The translations under genes were made by a program, and so were the position numbers. A stretch of 64,000 bases of DNA from CAWAYH01 sp963786195 (lineage in GTDB: Bacteria > Acidobacteriota > Vicinamibacteria > Vicinamibacterales > 2-12-FULL-66-21), in contig CAWAYH010000013.1 of NCBI GenBank assembly GCA_963786195.1, positions 248,001 to 312,000 of the forward strand. The letters run 5' to 3'. The notes beneath the pieces are model-generated. The model searched no databases. It saw only the letters and a program-made list of their open reading frames with translations, and was not told where the DNA came from. Positions 7,590 to 16,119 of the stretch are shown one piece after another. How positions within the stretch are numbered: the first letter of the stretch is position 1; every line of letters begins with the position of its first letter.

Positions 7590-8648
7590 TGGCGGACGTC
7601 CGGCCGATCCGCGCGCCCGTCACCGCAGAGCTGACGGACACGGACATCGATTGGGGCGGCCAAGGGGCGCCGGCTGAGGCGCACCGCTTTCCCGATTCGT
7701 GGCACCTGCTCGACGACGTCCAGGTGCTCACGCTGACGGATCCGGATTATCTGATTGATGGCATCGTGCTCCGGCGCGCGGTGGGCGCCCTCTACGCCCC
7801 ATCAGGCGCCGGCAAAACGACCGCCGTCGCCAGCATCACCGTCGCCGTCGCGACGGGGCGTGACTGGTTCGGGCATCCCGTCAAGCACCGGGGCTCGAGC
7901 GTGTGTGTGACGGCGGAGGATCCCGTCCGGGTACAAAGTGCGCTTGCGCGCCGCGAAGCGGGCCGCGCAGCTGCCGCTGACGACCCCGATCGGCGTCTAC
8001 ACGTTTCCCGAGCCCATCGATCTCCGGGATCCCGTCAGCGTCGGCACGTTCGAAGTTTTTCTGCGCCAGTATCCGTTCCTGCTCCCGCTCGAGCTCATCA
8101 TCGTGGATACCTACGCGGCGGCCCTCGTCGGGGCTGCTGAGAACTCGAGCGAGGATACCGGCCTCGCGATGGATCACGCGCGCCGCTGGAGTACGCGCCT
8201 GGGCGTGACGGTGATCCTGGTGCATCACATGAACGCCGCCGGTACGCGCAAGCGCGGCCACAGCGCGATGCGCGGCGCCTGCGACTTCATGATCTCGATG
8301 CAGCCCACCGACGATCTCATCCAGGTGGAAGTCAGCAAGAATCGCAACGGGCCGACCGGCGAAACCTTCAACCTGAAACTCGTGCCCGGCCCCGACGGCG
8401 ACGGCGTGGTGCTCCGCGAGGCGGGCGACGTACTCGCCGGCAAGGGCCTGACCGCCGCACAGACTAAAGCCTTCACCGCGCTGCGGGACACGTTCGGCGT
8501 CGCCGGCGCCACCAAGACCGAGTGGGAGAAAGTCTGCAGCGACGTCCCGCCCCGCACCTTCTATCGCGTCTGTAAACGCCTCGAAGAGCAAGGCTTTGTG
8601 AAGCGCACCGGTAGTCATTTCGTGCCCACGGGCAAGGTGCCATCGTGA
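7589..8648 (+). CDS. RepA-like AAA ATPase/helicase, frameshifted
   Basis: The gene starts at ATG 7589 in a TGATG overlap. Frame one carries the Walker A loop GALYAPSGAGKTTAV (residues about 66-80). Near 7928 the reading moves by one base, and the second frame continues VRLRAAKRAAQ and carries Walker B LELIIVDTYAAAL and the sensor-like VILVHHMNA. It ends with a winged-helix-like segment (RTFYRVCKRLEEQGFVKR). This is the AAA_25/RepA family, hexameric helicase-like ATPases used in plasmid and phage replication initiation. Joined length is about 353 residues, normal for the family. It is followed directly by a repeat block that could be its target. Confidence 0.75.
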
Positions 8649-8968
8649 CTGTGGCAGTAACTTCCCCACCTGCCACGCACTGCCACGCGACTGCCACGCT
8701 GCAAACTGCTGATTCGCGGGGCTTTGCCACGCACTGCCAAACACCTGCCATTACTGCCTGCCAGCCAGACTCTTTAGGTCTGGCAGCAGGTGGCAGTAGA
8801 CGCCGCGACGCGACTACGTCGTTCGGCGTAGTGGAATCTCCACAAACGGCGGTCACAGATCCCGCGCTGCTCGAGGCGCTCTCGGATTTGCTGGCGGATG
8901 CGCTGGTGGCGGATTTCTGGGCGGCGCACGCCAACGACGGTGAACTCCCCGAGGGGAACCAACCATGA
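8645..8968 (+). CDS. small phage-type protein spanning a repeat block
   Basis: The longest reading starts at GTG 8645, overlapping the preceding stop, and gives 107 residues. Its first half is composed of repeat-derived codons (Thr, Ala, His, Cys) and may not be translated. The second half, PALLEALSDLLADALVADFW, is a clear amphipathic helix typical of small phage genes at this position. GTG 8831 is a plausible alternative start. The stop TGA overlaps the ATG of the next gene (ATGA), supporting translation of the C-terminal half. Function unknown. Confidence 0.5.
   Translation: MTVAVTSPPATHCHATATLQTADSRGFATHCQTPAITACQPDSLGLAAGGSRRRDATTSFGVVESPQTAVTDPALLEALSDLLADALVADFWAAHANDGELPEGNQP
8647..8803 (+). 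repeat. CTGCCA/TGGCAG repeat cluster with hairpin
   Basis: At least eight copies of TGCCA occur in 150 bases, several as CTGCCAC, plus inverted TGGCAG copies at both ends. In the centre GCCAGAC and GTCTGGC face each other across TCTTTAG, forming a perfect 7-bp stem whose flanks also pair in part. Such clustered short repeats beside a RepA-like ATPase are reminiscent of iterons or a packaging site. Confidence 0.6.
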
Positions 8969-9504
8969 GCCAGGTGCCCGATCAGCCACACCGGGAACTC
9001 TCACCCACTGGTCCCGATGCAGTGGCCGCGGCGTTTTTCGCGGCGCGTCAGGCGTTGGCAGGGCGGGCAACGCGAGGCGCCCGCGGGCAGTTCGTCTCGA
9101 AGAATGGCGATGCAGTGGGCATCGGCACGCGGAGCGCGCAGCTCGAGCCCTTGATTGATGCGTGGGTTACCGACGAGGAAGCACGCATCCTGGCCGACAT
9201 GGGAGGCCCTGACGCAGGCATCGCAGAACCCCAGGAGCGCGCGGTTGTGCTGCAGCTCGCCAAGGCTCAGGTCAGCGCGGCGATCTCCTGGCGCTCGATG
9301 TGGCAGTCGGGCGGCCCAGTCACGAGTAAGGGCCATAAACGCCGCATCAAGACGATCCATGACGAGGACTCTGATCGCGTGGTCCGGTTTTCGAGGGAAG
9401 TGGGCTACGCGAAGCGCGCGAAATCAGTGGCGTTGGCGGACGTGCTGGCGCAGCACGAGGACGCGCAGCATGGCGCGAGGCGCTCGGCACGATCGTGGCG
9501 CTGA
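8965..9504 (+). CDS. phage protein, possibly terminase small subunit
   Basis: A 179-residue soluble protein starting at ATG 8965 in an ATGA overlap with the upstream gene and ending in a TGATG overlap with the terminase gene. The N-terminus (AAAFFAARQALAGRATRGARGQF, shortened here) is helical and basic; the middle WVTDEEARILADMGG and QLAKAQVSAAISWRSMW are helical. The tight coupling to the large terminase and its size suit a small terminase subunit or a DNA-binding partner, but I see no explicit HTH. Assignment is from position only. Confidence 0.6.
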   Translation: MSQVPDQPHRELSPTGPDAVAAAFFAARQALAGRATRGARGQFVSKNGDAVGIGTRSAQLEPLIDAWVTDEEARILADMGGPDAGIAEPQERAVVLQLAKAQVSAAISWRSMWQSGGPVTSKGHKRRIKTIHDEDSDRVVRFSREVGYAKRAKSVALADVLAQHEDAQHGARRSARSWR

Positions 9505-10874
9505 TGGCCGCGTTGCCGGCGTTCCAGGGTCCGAGCTGGGGCGCGTGGCGGGCGCTGCTGAAGGCGATCTTTGCGCGGCCGCTGTCGGAGGCGGAATCGA
9601 GGTGTATCGCCGCGTGACGGGGCGGCAGCAGCCGCCGGCGGTCGCGTGTCGCGAAGTCTGGCTGTTGGTGGGGCGCCGCGGCGGGAAGTCGATCATTGCG
9701 GCGCTGATTGCGGTGTTCGCGGTGACGTGCCGGACCTACAAGCTGGCGCCGGGGGAACGCGGCGTGTTCATGGTGATTGCGGCGGATCGGAAGCAGGCGC
9801 GCGTGGTGAAGCACTACATTGCGGCGCTGCTCCGGTGTCTGCCGGCGCTCGAGGCGATGATCCGGGACGAGCTGATGGAGCGGATTGAGCTGACGAACGG
9901 GCTGGTGATTGAGATTGCGACGTCGAACTTCCGGACGGTGCGCGGCTACACGGTTGTGGGGTGCGTGGCGGACGAGGTGGCGTTCTGGCAGAACGACGAG
10001 AGCGCGAACCCGGACACGGAGATTCTGGGCGCGCTGCGGCCGGCGATGGCGACGATCGAGAACGCGCTGCTGGTGTGCATCACGTCACCGTATGCGCGGC
10101 GCGGCGAAGCGTGGAAGGCCTATCAGCGGTATTTCGGGAAGGCGGACGCGCCGGTGCTGGTGGCGAATGCGGACAGTCGGACGATGAATCCGGAACTGCC
10201 GCAGGCGATTGTGGACCAGGCGTATGCGGACGATTCGGCGCACGCGAGTGCGGAGTATGGGGCTCAGTTCCGGACGGACGTGGAGACGTTCGTGTCGCTC
10301 GAGGCGGTGCAGGGCTGCACGGTCCCGGCGCGCCAGGAACTGCCGTACAGTCGCCGGGGTCACGTATCGCGCCTTCGTGGATCCGTCCGGCGGATCGTCG
10401 GACAGTTTCACGCTGGCGATCGCCCATCTGGCGGGCGAGCACGTCATCGTCGACGCGATCCGGGAGCAGGGGCCGCCGTTCGATCCGGACCAGGTGATTG
10501 CCGACTACGCGTCTCTGCTCCTGAGTTACGGCGTGTCGAGCGTGACGGGCGATCGGTGGGGCGGCGTGTGGCCGGCCCGGAAGTGTCAGAAGTGCGGCAT
10601 CGGGTATCACGTGGCGGAGCTGGCGAAGTCGGACCTGTACAAAGCACTGCTGCCGCGGCTGAATGCCGGCACGATCGCGCTGCCGGATCAGCCCAAGCTC
10701 GGGAAACAGCTCGTGGCGCTCGAGCGCAAGACGGCCTGGGGTGGGCGGGAGAGCATCGATCATCCGCCGAACGGCCACGACGATGTGGCGAACGCCGTCG
10801 CGGGCGTGTCGTCCCTGTTTGCGCGGGCGCCGCGGGTGCTGGTCGGCTGCGCGCGGCTGCCAGAGTGGGCGTAA
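9504..10874 (+). CDS. terminase large subunit, two frameshifts
   Basis: Start ATG 9504 overlaps the preceding stop. Reading MAALPAFQGPSWGAWRALLK is interrupted near 9600, where the frame changes to EVYRRVTGRQQPP and the Walker A-type loop VGRRGGKS. The ATPase domain continues with the Walker B strand GCVADEVAFW. Near 10355 a second shift leads to the RNase H-like nuclease domain: FVDPSGGSSDSFTLA (first Asp), TGDRWGG, and the terminal GHDDVANAVAG. Joined length about 456 residues, normal for a large terminase. This is the clearest phage gene in the element and implies DNA packaging, either into its own or a helper's capsid. Confidence 0.8.
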
Positions 10875-10883
10875 GGGGGGCGT

Positions 10884-11252
10884 ATGGCGAGCGTGGTGCT
10901 GGTGTGGCCGAATGCGACGCACGTGTGGCGGGACTGGCGCGGCGGGTGGATCACGGCGCTGGGGGCGACGGCGACGATCGCGGTGCAGATCGAGGCGCAC
11001 GCCCGGAAGACGTTCGCGGGCGTGGATCTCGCGCTCGTGCCGGTTGGAGCGCGGAGTATCGGCTGTCCGGTGGTCTGTCGCGTGACGGGCGACGCGATTG
11101 CGACGTACACGATCGCGGAGGTGGTGGGGTCGGTGTACGCGCCGGGTTCGCGCCGCGAGATCCGGCGGCAGCGGTGGCGGCCGGTGCGTTTCTTCCGGGA
11201 ATTTATTTCGCCGACGGTGGCGCACATTTGTGGCAGCCGCGGCGGGTGGTGA
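10884..11252 (+). CDS. hypothetical phage-region protein
   Basis: 122 residues from ATG 10884, which follows a purine-rich ribosome site (AAGGGGGG) and lies nine bases after the terminase stop. The protein has a beta-rich middle (ATATIAVQIEAHARKTF, LALVPVGARSIGCPVV) and a basic C-terminus. No family recognised. A shift near the end cannot be excluded because of the general indel density. Position after terminase would suit a head or neck component, but this is only contextual. Confidence 0.5.
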   Translation: MASVVLVWPNATHVWRDWRGGWITALGATATIAVQIEAHARKTFAGVDLALVPVGARSIGCPVVCRVTGDAIATYTIAEVVGSVYAPGSRREIRRQRWRPVRFFREFISPTVAHICGSRGGW

Positions 11253-11281
11253 TGGACTGACAGCAGACTGGAGCACAGGAC

Positions 11282-11518
11282 ATGGCCGCACGATTGACGC
11301 AATTGCGCGCGACGCGGATCGCGGATGCACGGTTCACCCATCCCCGTGACGGGCAGGATCTCTTGGCGAAGCTGGCCGGTGTGAACGTGCAGGTGATCAT
11401 CGACGCGGAGCGGACGCAGTCGCCGAGTCCCGGTGTGTCGGGCCAGGCGGAGGTGCATCCGGACATCGAGAAGCGGCTCGAGGTGGCGCTCGGGGTCGGC
11501 GCCGGCGCGTTGCGCTAA
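11282..11518 (+). CDS. small hypothetical phage-region protein
   Basis: 78 residues from ATG 11282, 29 bases after the previous gene, with a weak upstream ribosome site (GGAGCACAGGAC). It contains LRATRIADARFTHPRDGQDL and a C-terminal helix. No recognised domain. The following 117 bases hold a GC-rich inverted segment and a T-run near 11613-11618 that could terminate transcription. Confidence 0.45.
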   Translation: MAARLTQLRATRIADARFTHPRDGQDLLAKLAGVNVQVIIDAERTQSPSPGVSGQAEVHPDIEKRLEVALGVGAGALR

Positions 11519-11635
11519 CACGGAAGGTTGGGGCTGGGCGTCCGCCTGGTGGACGGACGGCGGGCCGGTTGGGGCGGCGGCGCGCGTCTTTACCTCACAC
11601 GCGCGGCCGCGTTTTTCTGAAGCCAGGAGGCCACG

Positions 11636-12400
11636 ATGGATGACAGCAACGAGTTCGGGGTGATCAAGGAACCCTCGACGCGCTGGAGCAGCTGGCGCGC
11701 GACTTTACCGACGCCATCGACCACGGCACGATCGAAGCGGCGGTGCGGACGACGGTGCTGACGCAGAAGCGCGAGGCCGGCTTGCTCGTCGGCAGCCGGG
11801 ACTTCACGCCGGCCGACATGGCGGAGACGCTCGAGACGGACGCGCGGGTCGCCTACGACGCGTCGCGGCGGCGCGAGGCCGAGGTGCTGCGGAAATTATC
11901 GGATCAGGTGGAGCGTCGCACGCGGCGCGCGATGGACGCCGCGCGCGGGCTCCCGAGTGAAACCGAGGCCGTGCCGCCGGGCGACGTCTTCGAGGACGCG
12001 CGCCAGCGCGCCCGGTTGACGGACGCGGCGACCGACACCGCGGCGCGGGCGCGCCTGACCGGCCTGACGGCGCGGCAGGTGCGCGACCTGTATGTGGGCG
12101 CGGACGACCGCCGCGATCGCGGGCTGGTGCGGTTGGTCGAACAACAGCACCGGGACGGTTGGCGGCAGATTCCGCTCGCGGATGATCGCGATCACGTCGC
12201 GATGCTGGCCGGGCTGACGCGGACGATTCGAGGCGCGCCAGGCCGCCCGGGTGCCCCAGGCGTTGCGCGACGTCGAGGCGCGGCGGGCGGGCCTCTGGGG
12301 GGTGCAGTTGGACTTCATGGTGCGGCACCTCACCACGGATGCGCGCGGCGTGGCGCAGACGCCGCGCCCGCGGTCGATCGCGGTCGCCCGGCCCACGTAG
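11636..12400 (+). CDS. helical phage-region protein with two compensating frameshifts
   Basis: ATG 11636 follows CCAGGAGG. The first dozen codons (MDDSNEFGVIK) are in one frame; near 11670 coding moves to LDALEQLARDFTDAIDHGT and runs to about 12220, where it returns to the first frame (RRARQAARVPQALRDVEAR) and stops at TAG 12398-12400. The two shifts cancel, so a 254-residue protein is restored if both are errors. It is almost entirely charged helix and Arg/Asp rich, resembling scaffold- or portal-associated helical proteins in composition only. No family recognised. Confidence 0.5.
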
Positions 12401-12414
12401 GGCCGTCGACCGCC

Positions 12415-12630
12415 ATGCGGCACACCGGGAAAATCTGGACGTGGAAATTCGGCTACGGGTTCATCGGCTCGATGGCAGCGACACCGACGATGTGTTTGTG
12501 CATCGGTCGCAGTTGCCGCGCGGGTATGACACGTTGCCGGTCGGGACGCGGGTGACGGGAGACGAGCTGGCGCAGCGGCCGCTCCGAGGCGGTGGCGGTG
12601 GAACTGGAGGAGACATGGCGCTCGATCTGA
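12415..12630 (+). CDS. cold-shock-domain protein, frameshifted
   Basis: Starting at ATG 12415 the sequence reads RHTGKIWTWKFGYGFI, the RNP1 half of a cold-shock domain. After a shift near 12468 it continues DGSDTDDVFVHRSQL, the RNP2 half, then GYDTLPVGTRV. A second shift near 12560 gives SEAVAVELEETWRSI and a TGA at 12628-12630. Net frame is preserved and the length (71 residues) equals that of CspA-like proteins. The last codons overlap the start of the next gene. Cold-shock proteins bind single-stranded nucleic acid; finding one among phage morphogenesis genes is unusual. Confidence 0.6.
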
Positions 12631-14948
12631 CACTGCTGATCACGGCGGACGCGAGCCAGGCCAAGCGGGAGCTGGCGGCGGTGGAGTCCGGGATCAAGAA
12701 AGTCGAAACGGCGGCCTCGCACACGCAGGACCCGGTCGCGAAAGCCACGAAGGGGCTGGCGGATCTGGCGACCGGGCAGACGAAACTGTCGGACGCGGCG
12801 CACCTGTCCGAAGACGCGATGGTGCGGGAAGTCAAGGCGATGATCAATGCGGATGCGGCGGCGATTCGCGGCGCGCTCGCATGCGGCGCTCGCCACCGAA
12901 CAGATCGCGCTGCAATCGTCGACGACACGCCTGGCGACCAGTCTGATCACCACGACGGCCGCGTTTACCGCGATCGGGGTCGCGGGGGGGGCCTTTCTCG
13001 CGTTCGTCGGTGAGAGCATTCGGGAATACGACAAACAGACGGGGGCGCTCGACGGATCGCGCTCGGCGGTGGAGCGGTGGACGCGGGCGTGGAACTCGTT
13101 CGAGGCCGAAGTCGGCCGGCGGCTCGTCAGTGGCGGCGAGGGCGGCGGCCCGGGCGTGCTCAATAGCATCACCTCGGCGTTCGAAGCGCTTACGCCCGCG
13201 CTGGCCGAGTGGTTCACCTATTCGACGGGCCTGGAGAACTTTGCGAAGCGCGTGCATACGAACGCGGAAGAGTTCCTGTTTCTCGCCGCGGCCGTGGCGC
13301 AGTATCGCGGGCAGCTCGATCAGCTCGGGCAACCGTCCGCGCCCCGCGCGCCCGGGATGTCTCCCCGGAGGGGCCGCTCCCTTTCCCGAAGCCTATGACG
13401 CTCGGCGCACGCGCGCAGATGGAAGCGGACTTGACCGCCTCGGCGCTCGCGCCGCGGAAGCCGGCGGGCAGTGGGCCGCGGGTGGTGCGCACGCCCCGGG
13501 GGGACGTGCTCGTGCTGCCGTCGCTCGATCAGGATCTCGGCCTGTCCGGCCTGCCGGCAGCGGTATCCCGTGAATGCGCCGATGCTGCTCAGCGAATTCG
13601 GGGTGCCGGTCGGCGGCGCGTGGGGATCGCTGCCGGGGTCGTATCAGGGGACTGCCGGGCATCACCCTGCCGACATCCCTGCTCGGCCGGAGCTTCGGCA
13701 CCTCCGCCCAGTTCGGGGGCGATCTGTCCAGCGTCCTGCTGCAGTCGCTGATGGGCGGCGGCGATCCGCTCGTGGGCGCGGCCGCTTTTGGGGGAATCGG
13801 ATCGGGTCGGGATCGTGAGCGGCTTCTCGACGGACTTTGCGGGATCGTTCGGCGGGCAGATGCTGAGCGGTATTCTGCCGGGTCTCGGCGGGTTGGCGGT
13901 CTCTGGGCTCTCGGCCCTCTTCGGGAAACTCTTCGGCCCGACCGAATACGAAACGCGCACGCGCGAGGAAGCGGCCGGCCGACGTGAGATCAACGCGAAC
14001 GTCGATCTCGGCCAGCTCCAAGGGATGGCCGACTTCACCGGACGGGGGGATCTCTATCGCCAGTTCCTGAACATCCGCGACACGGCCACCCCGGACAGTC
14101 TCACAAAGCTGCTGGGGAGCTCGAAGACTCCACCAATAAGCTGACGAGCGCGATGCAGCGGTATGGCATCACATGGGGAGAGCTTGGCGACACGGCGCAG
14201 CAATCGCACATCGACCAGATGGCGAAGACGCTGATTGAGGATTTCGAGGTGTTGAACCTCGCCGGGGCGGACACGACGCTCGTGATTACCAAGATGGGGG
14301 ACTCCGTCGAGGAATTCGTGCAGTCGGCCTTGCGCACGGGCAGCGAAGTGCCGGCGGCGATGAAACCCATGCTCGAAAAAATGATCGACATGGGCCTGCT
14401 CACCGACGAAAGCGGGGAGGCCTTTGAATCCCTCGAGGACACCGGCCTGACGTTCGCGAAAACCATGACGCAGGGCTTCGACAGTATCGCGGGCGCGATC
14501 AATCGGCTGGCCCTGGCGCTCGGCTACATCCCGCCGAAGATCGACAGCATCGGGCGCTCCGCGGAGGACGCGGGGGAATCGCTCGAGCGCATGGGGCGCC
14601 GCGTGGGTGAGGAGAGCAACGAGTTCGTCGGGAACACCTTTCACCGCGGCGGCCTCGTGCCGTACGCGTGATGCATCAGGGCGGCCTCACCGATGGCGTG
14701 CCAATCTGGGCGCAGGACGGCGAGTTCGTCATGAGCCGTTCCGCGGTGACCCAGTACGGCGTGGGGACGATGCACGCGATGAACCGGGGGCAGCTGGGGG
14801 GCGCTGGCTCTTCGTTCACCACGCATGTCACCTTCAATCATCCCGTGGTGGCCTCGAGCTATTCGGAGCTGTCGAAGTTCGCGGACCTGATTGACAAGGC
14901 CGTCCTCCACGCGATGCGGTCGCGCGGAAGAATATCTACTCGGACTAA
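12615..14948 (+). pseudogene. phage tape-measure-like protein, heavily frameshifted
   Basis: ATG 12615 follows CTGGAGG. The reading MALDLTLLITADASQAKREL, continuing with VESGIKKVETAASHTQ, is a typical tape-measure N-terminus. The coding signal then crosses about seven frame changes (near 12880, 13360, 13560, 13640, 13790, 14140, 14670 and 14930). Recognisable pieces are a hydrophobic helix (TTAAFTAIGVAGGAFLAFVG), long Ala/Gly-rich helices, and a C-terminus HRGGLVPYA then GVPIWAQDGEFVMSRSAV, the usual tape-measure end. The last codons KNIYSD reach TAA 14946-14948. If all shifts are sequencing errors the product is about 777 residues. Tape-measure proteins set tail length, so the element or its helper makes a long tail. 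Confidence 0.65.
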
Positions 14949-14950
14949 CC

Positions 14951-15118
14951 ATGCTGCCCGGCCTGAACCGCTCGACGTCGGTGATGAACTCCACGCGGCG
15001 AAGCGCACGATTGTCGCCCTGCAGACCGCGCTGCGCCGCGAGCGGATGCCGCACGAGCACTTCGAGGCCGCGCTGCGTCGGGCGTGGACGTGGGCAGCTG
15101 GCCGTCAACGCGCCGTGA
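14951..15118 (+). CDS. possible small protein, frame uncertain
   Basis: ATG 14951 is three bases after the tape-measure stop. The first codons are MLPGLNRST; better coding character then lies in another frame (LDVGDELHAAKRTIVALQTA, then MPHEHFEAALRRAWTWAAG), which would return to the first frame for QLAVNAP and TGA at 15116-15118. The joined 55-residue protein would be helical with no known domain. Evidence is limited to position and codon character. Confidence 0.3.
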   Translation: MLPGLNRSTSVMNSTRRSARLSPCRPRCAASGCRTSTSRPRCVGRGRGQLAVNAP

Positions 15119-15145
15119 GACGCGACACGAGGACAAGGCAGGGTC

Positions 15146-15346
15146 ATGAGACAGGGGCCGAGCGGGGAACCCGCGCAGAACGCGTGCGGCCATTGCGTGC
15201 CGGCAGTGTGGCGCGACGTTCGAGCCCGCGCGCCCGCACCAGTGCTTTTGCCGGACGCGTGCCGGTGTGAGCATTTCACGGTGAGCACGCAGCCGCGGCG
15301 GCCGACGACGGACCCGCACGAGCTGTTTCGGACGCCCTTCGAGTGA
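15146..15346 (+). CDS. small zinc-ribbon-like protein, frameshifted
   Basis: From ATG 15146 one frame gives 66 residues to TGA 15344-15346. Better zinc-finger character appears if the middle is read in the adjacent frame: CRQCGATFEPARPHQCFCR, a CxxC pair followed by two closely spaced Cys. The start (MRQGPSGEPAQ) and the end (FTVSTQPRRPTTDPHELF) are in the first frame. Tiny zinc-ribbon proteins are common in phage late or accessory regions. Function unknown. Confidence 0.4.
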   Translation: MRQGPSGEPAQNACGHCVPAVWRDVRARAPAPVLLPDACRCEHFTVSTQPRRPTTDPHELFRTPFE

Positions 15347-15374
15347 ACGACAATCAAAGGTTGCGTATGGACCT

Positions 15375-15450
15375 TTGAAACCGTCCACTGGACCGTTTCG
15401 GACCCGGTGACAGCAGGGTGTGGACTTTTGGCCGGGCTGGGCTAGAATAA
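15375..15450 (+). promoter_or_regulatory. promoter with repeated GGACC boxes
   Basis: TAGAAT at 15445-15450 is a good -10 box. Upstream, ATGGACC (15378), TGGACCG (about 15402) and CGGACCC (about 15410) recur, and GTCCA-C-TGGAC forms a short palindrome. The next gene start is at 15579. The boxes could be operator sites for an element regulator such as the HTH protein encoded at 15804. Confidence 0.4.
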
Positions 15451-15558
15451 GCGGGACCCGGCCCGTGTAATCAGCACGGCACCGGACCCCTAACCCCGTT
15501 CGCGGAGTGAGCCGCCAACGAAGCTGCCGATATTCTAAGTCGGCATCCTGCCGTTCGC

Positions 15559-15576
15559 GGCCTCCGCCTGGAGGCC
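15559..15576 (+). promoter_or_regulatory. hairpin that sequesters a ribosome binding site
   Basis: GGCCTCC and GGAGGCC form a perfect 7-bp stem with loop GCCT. The right arm contains the GGAGG Shine-Dalgarno sequence (15570-15574) of the gene starting at ATG 15579, so the stem would hide it. Confidence 0.5.
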
Positions 15577-15578
15577 CC

Positions 15579-15807
15579 ATGGCGAAGACCACAACACCCA
15601 TCCAGAATTTCGACCTGCTACGACACGGCGCAAGAGGCGACGTGCAAGCTGACGGTGGCGATTCGGCTGCTCGACGGCCACGCGGGTGGCCACAGCAGCG
15701 AGAGTGGCGAGGATGTGAAGGGCTGGGATCTCGACATCGCGCGTGGGGTCCTGGTCGAGATCCGCACCAAACTCCGACAGGGGCTGAAGGCGGAGGCGCG
15801 GTCATGA
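15579..15807 (+). CDS. small protein near the recombinase, frameshifted
   Basis: ATG 15579 follows GGAGG by four bases. It reads MAKTTTPIQNF, then a shift near 15612 leads to CYDTAQEATCKLTVAIRLLD, and then DVKGWDLDIARGVLVEIRTK, ending at TGA 15805-15807, which overlaps the next ATG (ATGA). The joined protein has about 75 residues and two Cys. No family recognised. The four-base overlap shows the downstream frame is translated. Confidence 0.5.
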
Positions 15808-16119
15808 CGGCGCCTGTGCAGCTCGTGCTCCCGACGCTGTCGCGGCGTCGGGCGCGCGCAGTCGGCTGTGCCGTGACACAGGGCCGCGGGCGTGCCGTTG
15901 CGCGTCTCCTGGCCGAAGTGCAGATCCTGCGGGCGGCTCGTGTCGGGGTCACGATCGAGCAATTAGCGGCCGACACCGGCGTCGGCACGCGCACCATCCG
16001 ACGCGACCTCGAGATCCTGCAGGACGTCCACGTGCCCCTGGTGGACGAGCGTGCCGGCTGGCCGCGGCCACGAACGGCGCTGGCGGCTCCTTCAGGCGGA
16101 GACGAAAGGCGGGGCGTAG
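15804..16119 (+). CDS. HTH (DeoR/YafY-type) regulator, C-terminus frameshifted
   Basis: From ATG 15804: residues about 27-70 form a winged helix-turn-helix of the HTH_11/DeoR type (ARLLAEVQILRAARVGVT, IEQLAADTGVGTRTIRRDLE, ILQDVHVPLVDE). Near 16062 the frame changes to GRGHERRWRLLQAETKGGA and TAG 16117-16119, which abuts the recombinase ATG. The wing-to-C-terminus pattern is that of the N-terminal part of YafY/WYL regulators, here without a WYL domain. Direct adjacency suggests it controls, or acts as a directionality partner of, the serine recombinase. Confidence 0.6.

Noticed and set aside
8645..8830. First half of the 107-residue gene as translated protein
   Set aside because: Codons are built from the CTGCCA repeats; only the second half has helix character.
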